Source of the DNA: Ureaplasma urealyticum serovar 8 str. ATCC 27618 | GTDB taxonomy: Bacteria > Bacillota_I > Bacilli_A > Mycoplasmatales > Mycoplasmoidaceae | DNA length: 64,000 nucleotides | Assembly: GCF_000169535.1 (NCBI RefSeq) | Contig: NZ_AAYN02000002.1 | Span: 798,642 to 862,641 of the forward strand | Direction of reading: 5' to 3' | Shown: positions 11,422 to 23,500 of the stretch, piece after piece | How positions within the stretch are numbered: the stretch's first letter is position 1 | Layout of the letters: each line of letters starts with the position of its first letter | Notes under the pieces: generated by a model | The model's input: only the letters and a program-made list of their open reading frames with translations | What the model was told of the DNA's origin: nothing | Databases searched by the model: none | Made by a program: the position numbers and the translations under genes

Positions 11422-12708
11422 ATGACTAATGATGAGCGTAAAGAATTTATTAAAAAAAATAAAGCAATTTACTTTAATCGAATTCGTTACTTTTTTTATG
11501 AATGAACAGACATGAAAGCCTATCAACGCATGTTTGTTCCAGAAACATTCTTTTCTTTTTTTTATCAATTATTAGTAATAATGATTGCTTTTTGTTCAGT
11601 AACAATTATTATTTATAATCATGTTGAACTAAAACAAGCTAATGAAGCACACCTTGATTTTATTGCTAAATATTTTGAAGTATATTATGCTTTTAATATT
11701 TTCTTTATTATTGATTATTTAATCCGTATTTCATACGCAGATTATACATATAATTCTATCTCACGTCTCAAAGCGTTTTTAATTGCACCATTTCGATTTG
11801 TTAATTTATTAGATTTAGTTTCTTTTGTAGCGATTATTATCATTTACAATACAGGATTATTAGATTTAATTACTAAAATGAATGAAGCTACATCTATTAA
11901 TGAAAAAATTAGTTGTTACTATCAAATAGTTAATAACAATGCTTATATGAATATTGTGCCTTGCATGTTTTTAATTAAAATTTTAGGTGCACACTCAAAA
12001 ATCATTAAAAATATTATCTTAAGTAGTGAAGTTAACTTCTTTTGACAAATATTTAGACGTCGTTGACGAGTTTTATTATCATCATTTTTAATCTTAGTTT
12101 TATTTACTTTTTTATTGAGTTTTATTATTTATCGAATTGAACAAAACTATTATGCAATAAATAATATCTTGCCTGGCAATCCATTATATAAACATAAAAA
12201 TTTTGGTGAAACTCTATGGTTTGCCATGGGGACAATTACAACAATTGCTTATGGTGATATTACCCCTGTTTCCCCAGCTGGTAAAGTGTTTGCTGTTATA
12301 TTAGGAGTAATTGGTGTTACCTACTATGGTTTTTTAACTTCGTTATTCGCCTCAGCTTTAATTTCAGTAATTAATGAATATGGTAAACGTCGTGATAATC
12401 GTCGATTCTTAGAATTTCAAAGTGAAAATGAACGTTTATTACACGAATTCTCTGAACAAATTAAAGTAGATATCGTTCAAGAATTAATTAAAAATAATGT
12501 AATTCAAGACCCAGAAGAAATTAAACGTATTGAAAATCTTCAAAACCAAGAACGTGAAGCTTTAAAAATAAAAGCTAAACGTCGTAAAAAAATCTATTTT
12601 AGTGATGACTTATTTGATGATACAAAACGAATTAGCGTTTCAAACGTAAAAGTGCGTAGTGCTTCAAATGTCACAAAAGTATTGGGTCGATCATCATCAA
12701 AAAAATAA
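11422..12708 (+). CDS. Potassium channel, six-transmembrane type
   Basis: A 428-aa ion channel; start ATG 11422 with AGGAG 12 nt upstream. It has a hydrophobic S1-S4-like part (segments around residues 35-57, 85-103, 115-140, 165-185), an S5 near 215-240, a pore helix and the selectivity filter T-T-I-A-Y-G-D near residues 271-277, then S6 (V-F-A-V-I-L-G-V-I-G-V) and a charged ~110-residue cytoplasmic tail with coiled-coil character. The filter matches the K+-channel signature TxxYGD, so it should conduct K+ across the cell membrane. There is no regular Arg ladder in the fourth segment, so voltage gating is uncertain. Monocistronic, with terminators on both sides. Confidence 0.88.
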
Positions 12709-12710
12709 TT

Positions 12711-12745
12711 AAAAAACCAGCGATTGAATTTCGCAGGTTTTCATT
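12711..12745. terminator. Bidirectional terminator between channel and ATP-grasp genes
   Basis: AAAACCAGCGA ... TCGCAGGTTTT forms a stem with one A-A mismatch, flanked by A-rich and T-rich sides, between the convergent stops at 12708 and 12746. It can serve both transcripts. Confidence 0.7.
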
Positions 12746-13663
12746 TTATTTTCAATATTTACCTCATTCAAGATCTTTTTGTCTTCATTGAGGATCATCT
12801 CAAAAAGTAAAAAAAGCATTTGATGTATTAAAAGTAATTTCGCCAATATATAAACGATTATCAACATAATAAAAATCAACACGAAAATGTTTAAAATCAT
12901 CTTTTAAAATTTGATAAATTTTTTGGCAAACGCTTTTTATTTCACTAAAATCAAAATCAATTGTTTCATCATTTAAAATAGATTTATTGTTTTTTAAATC
13001 AAAAATATTGCTTTTTAAAAAATCTCAATTTCAATTATTTTTTTCAATCTCATCCTTATTCATATACAAACAAAATTGTTCTTCTTCAAAACAAAAAATC
13101 TTATAATCAGCAACTAAGGTTTGTTTTCCTAATAAAGGCTCAACAAGCACTTGTGGTTTAATTTGCGAATAACATCATGTTTCATAAAAATTACGTGATT
13201 GATTAACTTTTTTGTTAAGTAAAATATCATTGAAATGAATTGCAATTTGCATCAATTCAGCTTGTGATGTAGTTTCACGAACAATATATAAGTCTTCGTT
13301 TTCAGTACTGTTATTTAATTTAATAATATAAGGTTTAGCAAACTTATTAAGATCTAATAAAGTAATTTGATTTTGACGATTAAAAACTGCTAATGTTGGA
13401 ACTTGATATTGATATAATCGATGTTTAATCAATCATTTTTTAAAACTAATTTTATCAACAATTTCTAAAATTTTTGATTGATCAGCTTTTAAATACATAT
13501 AAAGTAGTTTTTCATTATATGTTTTTGGTTGTTGTAAATTAGGTGTATAACCCATCGTTTTTGTTCAAATGTTTATTAAAGATTTTTCAAATTGTTCATG
13601 ATCATTTTCATAATATAATCTAGTAATTCCATCTAATTCTTTAACTAATTTATCATTCATCAT
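12746..13663 (-). CDS. TupA-like ATP-grasp protein
   Basis: A 305-aa ORF with AAGGAAT 8 nt before the first of two adjacent ATGs (13661-13663). The N-terminus P-K-T-Y-N-E-K-L and a D-K motif, and the C-terminus with F-R-V-D-F-Y and I-G-E-I-T-F, match the TupA-like ATP-grasp family, known from teichuronopeptide and exopolysaccharide loci where it is thought to join carboxylate- and amine-bearing groups. The middle is divergent. It follows the DUF2156 gene by 5 nt and must be cotranscribed with it, which suggests a joint role in modifying a surface glycan, peptide or lipid. A mollicute has no wall, so the substrate is unknown. Family assignment is by motif memory. Confidence 0.65.
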
Positions 13664-13668
13664 ATTTT

Positions 13669-14622
13669 TTATTCCTTAATTAAAATATTAGCTCTTTTAG
13701 TAATTATTTTAGGTTGATATGATAATTTTGATGCACTTATATTATCAGATCATGCTCCATCTTGACGATCAATCAATAAATTATTAACATTATTGATGAT
13801 TAAGTTTTGTGATAGTAAATATTGATACATTCCTCTAATTTGTCGATCAGTTTGCTCAATAATGATTTCTGCAATATTAGGACGAATATAAACTAATGTA
13901 AAACCAACTATTTCATTTGTTGATTTTTTTACTAAAATTGATCCAGCAAAATAAGGATTATTTTGAGTATTAGATAATAAATCACAATTAGAATTAACTA
14001 ACATTGATTTTGAATTGATAAAATTTTTAATATCTCAATTTTTTAAAAAAACACAAACCTTATTTAAATGAATTTGGGAATCATACTTAATAATTTCATA
14101 ATCTTCTTTAAAGTTTTTAATAAAGAAATTAAGATTGTTACGCTTCTTTTGTAATGCTTTTCCTCGAAAATATTTCAATGATTCTGTTTCATAAATAAAA
14201 TTAGAATATCAAGTATAAACTAATTCATGATTAAATTTTAATAAATCATTTAAATAATCTTCATATACTATTCCACTAGCAACTAGTAAAGATTGGTTTT
14301 TAAAATTTTCTTTTAATGCTTTTAAAGCAATGGGAATTAGTGTTGTTCAATTATATTTTTCATCATTAAAATAAATGAAGATGATAAAGAATTTATCTAT
14401 AAACTGATTAGCAATATTATCATTTTCAATCAATTTTAATTGTTCATTTGCTCGAGCATAAAATAAAACAATATTTTCATCTTTTAAATATTCAAAATAA
14501 ATATCATAACCATAATAACTTCACAATAATAATGTTAGAGCTGATAGTTGTTGATTAGGATTAATGTTCTCTTTTATTTGTTCAACAATTTCATAATTGT
14601 TTCATGTTAGTTTTGTATACAT
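13669..14622 (-). CDS. DUF2156 / lysyl-PG synthase C-terminal-domain protein
   Basis: A 317-aa soluble protein with ATG 14620-14622 and AAAGG five nt upstream. The phrase Y-F-R-G-K-A-L-Q-K-K-R-N near residue 150 and the final K-L-S-Y-Q-P-K are hallmarks of the DUF2156 fold (GNAT-like, the C-terminal catalytic domain of aminoacyl-phosphatidylglycerol synthase MprF). The usual N-terminal flippase membrane domain is absent, so it is a stand-alone aminoacyl- or acyltransferase-type domain. Many such free-standing members have no proven substrate. It forms a two-gene operon with the ATP-grasp protein downstream (5-nt gap). A terminator separates it from rpsI upstream. Confidence 0.7.
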
Positions 14623-14642
14623 ATAACCTTTATAAGATAAAT

Positions 14643-14668
14643 AAAAAATCCATTCAAGATGGATTTTT
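14643..14668 (-). terminator. Terminator of rplM-rpsI
   Basis: 9-bp stem AAAATCCAT / ATGGATTTT with a 5-nt loop; on the minus strand it is followed by a T run, 25 nt after the rpsI stop. Confidence 0.8.
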
Positions 14669-14692
14669 AGATCTTTAATATTTCAAAATAAA

Positions 14693-15094
14693 TTAACGTT
14701 TTGTAAATTGAGGAGCACGACGTGCACCATATAAACCGAATTTTTTACGTTCTTTAACACGTGAATCACGTGTTACTAAGCCAGCTTTACGTAAATCTGT
14801 TTTTAAATCTTCACGAGTTTGAATTAAAGCACGAGTGATTCCTAAACGAATTGCACCAGCTTGTCCATTAAATCCACCACCAATAACTTTAACATAAACA
14901 TCATAAGTTTCAGCTGTTTTAGTTAAAACTAATGGTTGCATCATGTCTTGGATAACTAATTTATTTGGAAAATAATTTTCTGGTTGACGATCGTTAATGA
15001 AAACCTTTCCAGAACCTGGAACTAATTTAACTCTTGCAATTGAAGATTTACGACGACCTAAACCTTTGTATTCAACGATATTACTTTTTTGCAT
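14693..15094 (-). CDS. rpsI: 30S ribosomal protein S9
   Basis: 133 aa, normal length. Contains the S9 signature [15 protein letters not shown] and the basic C-terminal tail ending A-P-Q-F-T-K-R that reaches the P-site tRNA. It follows rplM by 19 nt with AGAAGGA before the ATG, the standard L13-S9 operon. Confidence 0.98.
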   Translation of the reverse strand: MQKSNIVEYKGLGRRKSSIARVKLVPGSGKVFINDRQPENYFPNKLVIQDMMQPLVLTKTAETYDVYVKVIGGGFNGQAGAIRLGITRALIQTREDLKTDLRKAGLVTRDSRVKERKKFGLYGARRAPQFTKR

Positions 15095-15113
15095 AATAAT
15101 TTAATTCCTTCTT

Positions 15114-15560
15114 CTATTTTAACTTTAATTCCAAAATAGTTGGTTGTTGAGCTTCGTGAGGGTGTTTATCATTTTTGTAAATGAATAATTTATTTAAAAT
15201 TTGTTTTGATAATTTATTTTTTGGAAGCATTCCTTTAACTGAACGACGAATAAGTTCATCTGAATATTTACTAATCATTTCTTCACCACTACGTGTTCTT
15301 AAACCACCAATGTAGTGTGAATGATTATATCAATTTTCACGTAATGCCTTTTGGCCAGTTAAAACAACTTTATCTGAGTTAACAATAATTACATAATCAC
15401 CAGCATCAACGTTTGGTGTGTAATCAACTTTATTTTTTCCTCTTAAAATATCTGCTACTTTAACAGATAAACGACCTAAAACTAAGTCAGTTGCGTCAAC
15501 AAGATATCATTGTCGACGAGCAATGGCCGCTTCTTTCTTAAGCATTGAAGACTTTTGCAT
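15114..15560 (-). CDS. rplM: 50S ribosomal protein L13
   Basis: 148 aa from ATG 15558-15560 (strong AAGGAGAG upstream) to TAG 15114-15116, with two TGA(Trp) codons. L13 features: [14 protein letters not shown] near residues 18-31, D-Y-V-I-I-V-N, and H-Y-I-G-G-L-R followed by [10 protein letters not shown]. The N-terminus carries about 10 extra residues compared with short L13s. First gene of the rplM-rpsI operon. Confidence 0.97.
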
Positions 15561-15909
15561 TTTTTCTCTCCTTGAAAAATGATCTTATTTACGATAAATA
15601 AGTTTTAAAAATTAAAAATATTGGATTTTTTAGATGTAACTATGTAATATTATACTAAAAAGTTATCAAAAATTAATACACAATATTATTTTATTGTCCT
15701 TCATTATTATATATAGGTAAAAAAGTCCATTTCTTGTTGTTTATTTTAAAAAATTATTATTACTTTATGGTCTCACTTAAATAATAGAATTACTATCTTT
15801 TTTCCTTATTTATTTAATATTAATAATCTTTTGATATATTAAAATAAATACCCTATAAATTTAATGATATAAACTATATTATTAAATGAGAGAATAGGAT
15901 AAATAGTTT
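15561..15909. promoter_or_regulatory. Divergent spacer with rplM promoter
   Basis: A TATAAT on the minus strand (15649-15654) fits the rplM-rpsI promoter, about 89 nt before the start. On the plus strand the last bases hold AGGAT (15896-15900), the ribosome site of the lipoprotein at 15910. The rest is AT-rich with no ORF or strong hairpin that I can see. Confidence 0.5.
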
Positions 15910-17484
15910 ATGAAAAAGATTAAGATTATTACTTCAACAATCGCATTGTTATTTGTGGGTGCAATATCAACGATTAGCATTGTTGCTTGTTCAAAACAAA
16001 ATAATCAAAAAACAAAGATTAACTCACAAGAGCAAACAAATAAAATTATTGAAGCTATACTAAATAAAAAAGAAGGCAAGGATAATTTTATTGATTGAGT
16101 TCATTGATGAAATAGTCCATTTCAGCAAGCTCGTAAACTTGCAAAAGATTTAGATAAATATGTTGATTTAACAAAATCAAAAAATTTTAAATCATTAATT
16201 GATAAAAATGAATATAAGCAAACTTTTAGTGCACAAATCGAAGATGTAATTAAAACAATTAAAGATGATATTAAAATGTATGCTAATTCACCATTTTGAA
16301 AGAAATGACGCGAACAAAAGAAAACGGCTTTATTTTTAATTAATTACGCTCCTTTTCAAAAAGATGATAATCAAATCAATGCACCTGGAATATTATTACC
16401 AGCTGAATATCCACTATTGTATGCTAAACCTGATTTTGAAGCATTACCAGGATTAGGAGTATTTTTTCCAACACCTAAATCTATGGATGCTGTTGATATT
16501 TTAGATACATGAAAATCTTTTGGTTCACTGGTTTCATCAAAAGGTAATTTAGTTGAAAAAGGTGTTTTAGCAACTAAATTACAAAGTTCATTTGCTAAAA
16601 CTGCAGATAAGGTTGTTTATATTTATGATGATGCTATTGTACCTAATATTTATAATGAAAATGGAGAACGTAATTTAAAAATTACTCAAGATTTTGCTAA
16701 TTGAATGATTGACCAAGATTATAAAGGTTATATAGCGCGTGAATTTTTAAAAGCAAATCAAAAACAAGATTTAATTCCCTTACCTATGAGTGTTGTTTGA
16801 CATGCAAGTTATGGCATTGTTGGCATGCATCGCATGCTATATACACTATCAAAAGCATTTGGAATGCCAAAAGATGAATTAGAGCATTTAAAAGCACAAG
16901 AAAAATTTAAAATTCCAACTTTAAGAAAATTATTATCAAATGATGAATTAGAAACTAAAGATGGTGTGCAAATAATTAAATCAAATATAGATTCACCATT
17001 TAAAAGACATCGTGATCAAAATCGTGCTGATTGAAAAATTTGAGCAACTAATTCGCAAGTTTTAGATATTTGTATTGCTTTAGGTTTAAAACCAGATTTA
17101 TTAGTAAAAGGTGAATTATCAACTAGTGTTCATGAAGATCCTGAGTTAGCATATTATTTAAATGATGTAATAAAAACACAATTAAGTAATGTTAAAGCAG
17201 TTAGCATTAAAGGAGATCATGTTAATTGAACAACAACTAATTATGAACCTATTAAAAACTTAAATGTTAATTTAATCTTAATGGGTGTACATGGTTTAAT
17301 TAAAAATTCAGCATTTAAGAAAATGATGGATGAAGGTAAACAAATTAAGAATTGAGCCTTTACTGATCGTCGTTTTAGTGATGAAACACGCCAATATGTT
17401 AAAAGTGGTGAAGAAGATTTATATAGTCAAAACGCCTCAATTCTTGGATGAGAAGATTTTTTAAAAACAAGAAATAAAAACTAA
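15910..17484 (+). CDS. Lipoprotein, possibly a solute-binding protein
   Basis: A 524-aa ORF with many TGA(Trp) codons. N-terminal signal MKKIKIITSTIALLF with lipobox I-V-A-C (Cys 27). The body has no repeats and is rich in W, K and D, with phrases such as W-H-A-S-Y-G-I-V-G-M-H-R and a late hydrophobic strand N-L-N-V-N-L-I-L-M-G-V-H-G, which look like a globular binding domain rather than a variable antigen. Size and architecture fit an ABC-type substrate-binding lipoprotein, but no permease or ATPase is adjacent and I cannot name a substrate. It has a normal Shine-Dalgarno site and no poly-A tract, unlike the lipoproteins at 1-5 kb. Confidence 0.75.
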
Positions 17485-17503
17485 TTCTATTTAGATAGAA
17501 AAT

Positions 17504-17543
17504 AAAAAATGACTCCTTTAAAGCAAGGGGGGTCATTTTTTTA
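17504..17543. terminator. Bidirectional terminator between lipoprotein and giant gene 2
   Basis: AAATGACTCC / GGGGTCATTT stem with flanking A-run and T-run, between convergent stops at 17484 (plus) and 17561 (minus). Confidence 0.75.
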
Positions 17544-17560
17544 TTCATAAATATTTTTAT

Positions 17561-20500
17561 CTATTTTTCTTTACGTTTCTTACGTAATTTTAAACCAATG
17601 ATAATACCACTTATAGAAACAATGATTGCTAATAATGTTGCAACGATTGGTGCTCATATTCGTACACGATCATCACCATATCGTTTAATTTCATTATTTG
17701 TATTAGCTTCTAATTTTGAAGATGGTTCTGGTAAGTTGTAAACTACAAAAACACGTTTGTTTAATGGATTATTACTACGAATAACAAGTTTTGAGTGTGA
17801 ACTATTATTGTATTCAATTGTTGTTTTTGATAAATCAATTGATTTTGGCACGATTTGTTTAAACACAATACTATCTTTAAATTGTTCTACACTTGTTTTT
17901 GTTATGTTTTTTTGTTGTAAACTTTCATTTAAATCACGTAATAAATCAGCTAAACTTGATTGATTTAAATCATATCCATTAAATCCTTGGTAATTTGTTG
18001 AAACAACTTCATGATCTTGTTTGTTTGTTAATAATTTAGCAACTAAAACACGATTTGCTAAATTTGTTGGGTCTTGTTTTTTAATTAAAACATTTCCCGT
18101 TGGTTTATTTGATTGATCTTTTTCAATTTCAACAATTACTGTTTTTGGATTAATAATTTGATTACCTAAACGAATTTTACCTTGATTATTAACATGTGGA
18201 TTTAGTTTTTCATTATTTAAAGCATTTTTAATAGCAGAAACTAAAGCAGCATTATTTTCAATAACATCACGATCGTTAGCAATATGAATATAATTTGATG
18301 AAACAACATTTTTAATTTTTGGAATACTATAAGTACTTGTTGTACCATCATCATTTACTGCTACAACTTGTAAACAATCATTAACAAAAGCAATTTTAGC
18401 TTTATTAAGATTAATATTATTATCTTGTAAATTTTTTAATAAAGTTTGATCTTCTAAATTATTAGCATTAATAAATGTTGCTGGTTTTTCATTTAATTTA
18501 GCAATCGTTTTTTCTAAATCTAGTAGATTTGAATTAATAATTTGTTTACGTTCATCATCACTAGCAACTTTATAAACATTTTTATCAATAACATAAACTT
18601 GTTTACGATCAGCATCGCTAATAATTGAATCATTATCTAATTTTTGTTCTAATGGTAAGTAGTATGGATCACGTAAACGATATTTAATTGCGCCAATTAA
18701 GTAAATATTTTTATTATTTGCATCACGATTATGAGGATTTAGTAATTGACTCATTAATTCATCAACTGGACTATTACTTGTTACTAGTCCACTATTATAT
18801 AATTCATGAGCATAAATAACATTTTTCATCGCTGTGATTACCATTAAAACTTTATTAGTATGATCTTTTGTAAATCCACTAATACTTATATTCTCAAGTA
18901 AAGGATTATAAGTTATTAAGCTACTATCAAAATCTAAATCAATCAATTGATCATTGTCTTTTAGTTTGTTTTTGATTTGTTCGTTTGCTAATAAGAATGT
19001 TAATTTTGTTTGAACAACATTTTTGTTTTCACTAATGTTATGTTTATTCATTAAATCATAAATTAGTTTTGTATCACGATGGTTAATGTCTTGACCATTT
19101 TGTTGGTAATAATGTGGTTTTTTAAAGTTATCATCATCTTGATTAATAGCAACACCTAATTTTTTAATATTTGGTTTTAAAGGATCAAACGTTAGGATTT
19201 TGATTGTACCATCTTCTTCAACTTGTACATCAACATAGTTTGGATTTAATTCTTTACCATCAATTATTACATTACCAACATTATTTGTTTTTAATTGCTT
19301 AATTTGTTGTTTAATTGCTTCTTCAATTGAACCTTTATTTGCAATGACTTCATCATCAGTTGGGAAATGAATAATTGATTCATTTTGGTTAACAACATAT
19401 GGAATTGTAGCAATACCATAAATATTAGGTAAGTTATTTGGTTGGTTTAATGGTAATGATAGCATTCAAATATGATCATTTACATAAACTAATTGTGCAT
19501 CACTTAAATCAATATTTAAACCTTTTAAATAGTTAATTAATTCGTTTGATTTAATTTCATTTTTAGCAAATGATAAAGTTTTTTTAACTTTTAGTAAATC
19601 AAAAAGTTTTTTATAAGGTTTAATTTTATTAAAAATAGTTGTGCCATCTAAATAATCGTTTGCATATTTATTTGGTTCAATAATTGTAATTTCAGATGTT
19701 GTCGCATTAGCATCTTGAATAACATTTTGACTAGCTTTATTAATAGATACTGTAAATGGTGCTTTAACGCTATATTTTCGACCTAACACGAATTCAAGAT
19801 GTTGTTTTGCTAATGCTTTTAGTTTATTGTTTAAGGTGATTGTAACATCATTTGAATTAATTAATACATCTTGTGGTTGATAAATACTAATTGCTTCTAA
19901 TACTTTAGGAACACTATTAATAATTACAACTTTTGATGGATTATGATGATCATTAATGATGAATTGATTATTAATTGGATCATATTTGATACTTGCTTCT
20001 GTATTATTAGTGTCAAAATTATTTTGTTTTAAATAATTTGCTAAATCAGGATTATGATCTAAAACTTGTTTTAATGATTTTTCTTGATCATTATTTGGAT
20101 CAATTGGTTGTGCATCATTAATTGCATTAATTAAATTATTAATATTAGTTTTATCTTGATTTTCATGATTAAAGAATGGACCATCAACTGCATCTTTAAT
20201 AATATATTCATTACTATCTTGATCTTCAACCATTGAAATAATTGGTAAATCTTTTTCGCCAGGTAAACCTTTTTTATAAACTTGGATTGTACCATCTTTT
20301 AAATAACGAACACCAATCTCATCTAATGGATAAGTTTTTTGATCAATTTGGACTGTTTTTGGTTCACCAACTGCTTTAGCTACTAATTGATTATAGTAAG
20401 CAGCACCAACATCACCATTAGTTTTAGCCACTTCATCATCACTTACTTTAGTAAAAGGTGAACGATTTTTATCATTTAAAGCAACTACAGTTGGGATATT

Positions 20501-23500
20501 AACAAAAGCAACAACTCGTTTAGCTTTAGCAAGTTTGTCATAGCCTTCAAGAACATATAAATTTTCATTAATAACTTGAACAGTAACATTATCATAATCA
20601 AAGTTCTTAGCATTAACTAATATGTTTGTTAAAACTTTTGATTTGATTAAACCATGAACATCAGCTAATTGACCAAAACGTTTAAGATTACCTTTTTCAT
20701 TTCCTAAAATCTTTTTAATTCGATATAAATCTTTTAGTGAATCAAAAACATTTTCACCAATAATTGGTACTTGATCATAAATACGACCATCGATTACATA
20801 AACTTTATTTTCATTTTTATCACGAATTAAATAGTTTCTATCACTTAACGTTTGAATATCAATTGGTTCATTTAAATTAAATGATCCCAAACTAATTTGA
20901 TTATTATTACTTAAATTTTTTAGTATGTTTGTAATTGTTTTTGTAATTGAATTAGTGTTTTCGATGACATCAATATTGTTATAAATAACATTAGCATAAA
21001 TTGTTTGTTGAATATTATTAACAATGATATATGAAGGGTTGTTAGAGTCAGCACTCTTAATTGCTAAACGATTCTGATCTTTAATAAAACTAAAGCTTGC
21101 TTGTTCGCCAAAACTTGATGGATAAATCTCAGTGTTGCGAATTGGATTATTTTCATCAACTAGTATACCAAGTTGACTAATAGCATTTCAATCAATGGTT
21201 TGATTGTTATTTTGATTATTAGCAATCTTTTCTAATAAAGCACGTAATTTAGCGACTTCATTAAGATTTCTAAAACCTTTATGAATATTAGCATCATAAA
21301 CTTGATATGATGGAATCTTAGTTTTAACAACAACATTAACACTAACTAATGTTTGAGGATCAATAAAACTAATTGTATTGTCATTATTAACTGCAATATT
21401 AACAATTTGAGGATTAAAAATCTGTTTATTAACAATAATTTGTTGATTTTCATTTTTTAAAGCATTAATAATCGCTCGTTTATAATTACCACCATTATTA
21501 ACAATCACATCAAATTCATTAGGTAATTGTTTACCTGCTTCAAAAGCATCATTTTCATCAACAACGTTTGGTAAATGATTAATAACAGCAATGTTGTGAT
21601 CAGCGTAAACAATTCAGTAATTTTGGTTTGGAACACTAATTAATTGAGGATTATTTTTAAATAATTCATTTGCTTGAGCAAATTTATTAAATTCATCATT
21701 ATTTAATACTTGTTGATCTAAACCATTAGCTAATATTTGTTCTTTATTAAAGTTAGTTTCATTTGCTTTTAATTGTTTTTGTAAATTAGCGAAGGCATTA
21801 ATTTGATTAAATACTGCACTACCATCAATTTTTTGATTTACATATTGATATTGATCTACAATGAAAAGATTTCTCATCTTATCATTTACATCTTTTGTTG
21901 CACTAACATAGTAATTAGTATTGTTTTGTTTATTAACAATAAATTGGTTAGCGATATGGAAGTTTTGGAATTGATTTTGATTATTTAAACTTAAAGCTTT
22001 TAGTTTATTGGTAATTAAAGTTTCAGTACTATCAATATTATCAATTGCTTCATTAACTGTGTATAAACTACGTGCTTCAATAACTTGTGGAATATTATTA
22101 ACAATTAATAAATTACCAAAATTATGATCATTTGTTGGTTGATAAATTGTTAATTTAGCTGTAGCTTTATCATATTTAACAATAGCTTGATCTAAATTAA
22201 TATTTACACCAGCAAAGGCTCGATTAATTAGCTCTTTAATAAATGCAAGTTCTTTAACTTTTGTATAAGCAATACTTTTATTTGTAGCTGTTGTATCATT
22301 ATCTAAAATTGTTTTAGTTACTTTATAAATTTTTAAGTATTCATTTTCGTTTGCATCTTCACTATAAACACTTGGTAATGGATTATTTGATACGATTGTT
22401 AAACGTACATTTTGTGGAGCAACTAAAGTAATTGAACCATCTTTGTTAACAATAGTATTTAAATCTTTAATGTTATATTGTTGATTATTAATTGTAATAT
22501 TGTTTTGTTCATTTTTAAATTTGTTTAAAATTGCTTCTTTAATATTGCCATTGTTATCAATAATATCTGTAATTGATGGGAAAGCATGATTGAATTCTTT
22601 TTCATTAACAACTAATGGTAAATTAGTAATAACAAAAACAGAAGCAGTTGATGTATCGTTTGCAACTAACATTAGTGCTTTAGTATTTTTAATATCAATC
22701 AATTTCACCATTGTTGTATTTGGATCTAATTGATTTGCTTTTAGCATTTTAATTAATTCTTGATTATTTAAAGCTTGGGCGTTAAGTAGTGAATCAGTGG
22801 CTGATAGTGTTGTTATTAATTCTTTTAGTCAAACATAATTATCAAATACTAAACTAGCATCAATACCACGACGATATGTGTGTTGATCAATAATATATAC
22901 ACGACCAAAATCATCTTTAAATAAAGTATTAAAGTTCTTATCTTTACGATCAACATCAATACCTAATGGAATATTTAAATTACCAATACGACGTTTATTA
23001 TCGCTTAAAGCAAGAATTTCATTTAGTTTTTGTTTAATTGTCACTAAAACATCATTTTCATTTTTTGCTACATCTTCAATTGTATATAGATCATGATAAT
23101 TAATTGTTCTAATAGTCTTATTAACTAAAACTAAAGTTGTACTATTAAAGAAATATAAACCTTTATTATTAACATCATTAACAATACTTAAAACTTGATC
23201 TTGAAGATTAAAATCTTTTGGAACAATTGTTTTAAAGGCTTCATCATTCATTAATGATGTTAATGAATTAGTTGTTTGATCATTTAGTTTATTATAGAAT
23301 TCGTTTGCTACTAAAGGATCATTAGCTCAAGCTTGCGGTTGGTTAACAATTTTAAATTGTGGTAATGCACTTAATGGAATAACCATTGTTCCAATTAGTT
23401 TTTGTACATTGTTATTTGTAACAAAAACATTAATTTCTACTGGATCATTAGTATCATTAATTTGAACTTGAATTTGTGAGTTTTCAGTAATACCAAAGTT

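Noticed and set aside
17757-17963. Plus-strand ORFs inside the giant genes (e.g. 17757-17963, 21803-21988, 24998-25216, 32521-32709)
   Set aside because: They are shadows of the minus-strand giant frames, have no ribosome sites and show Phe/Leu/Ile-rich complement composition.
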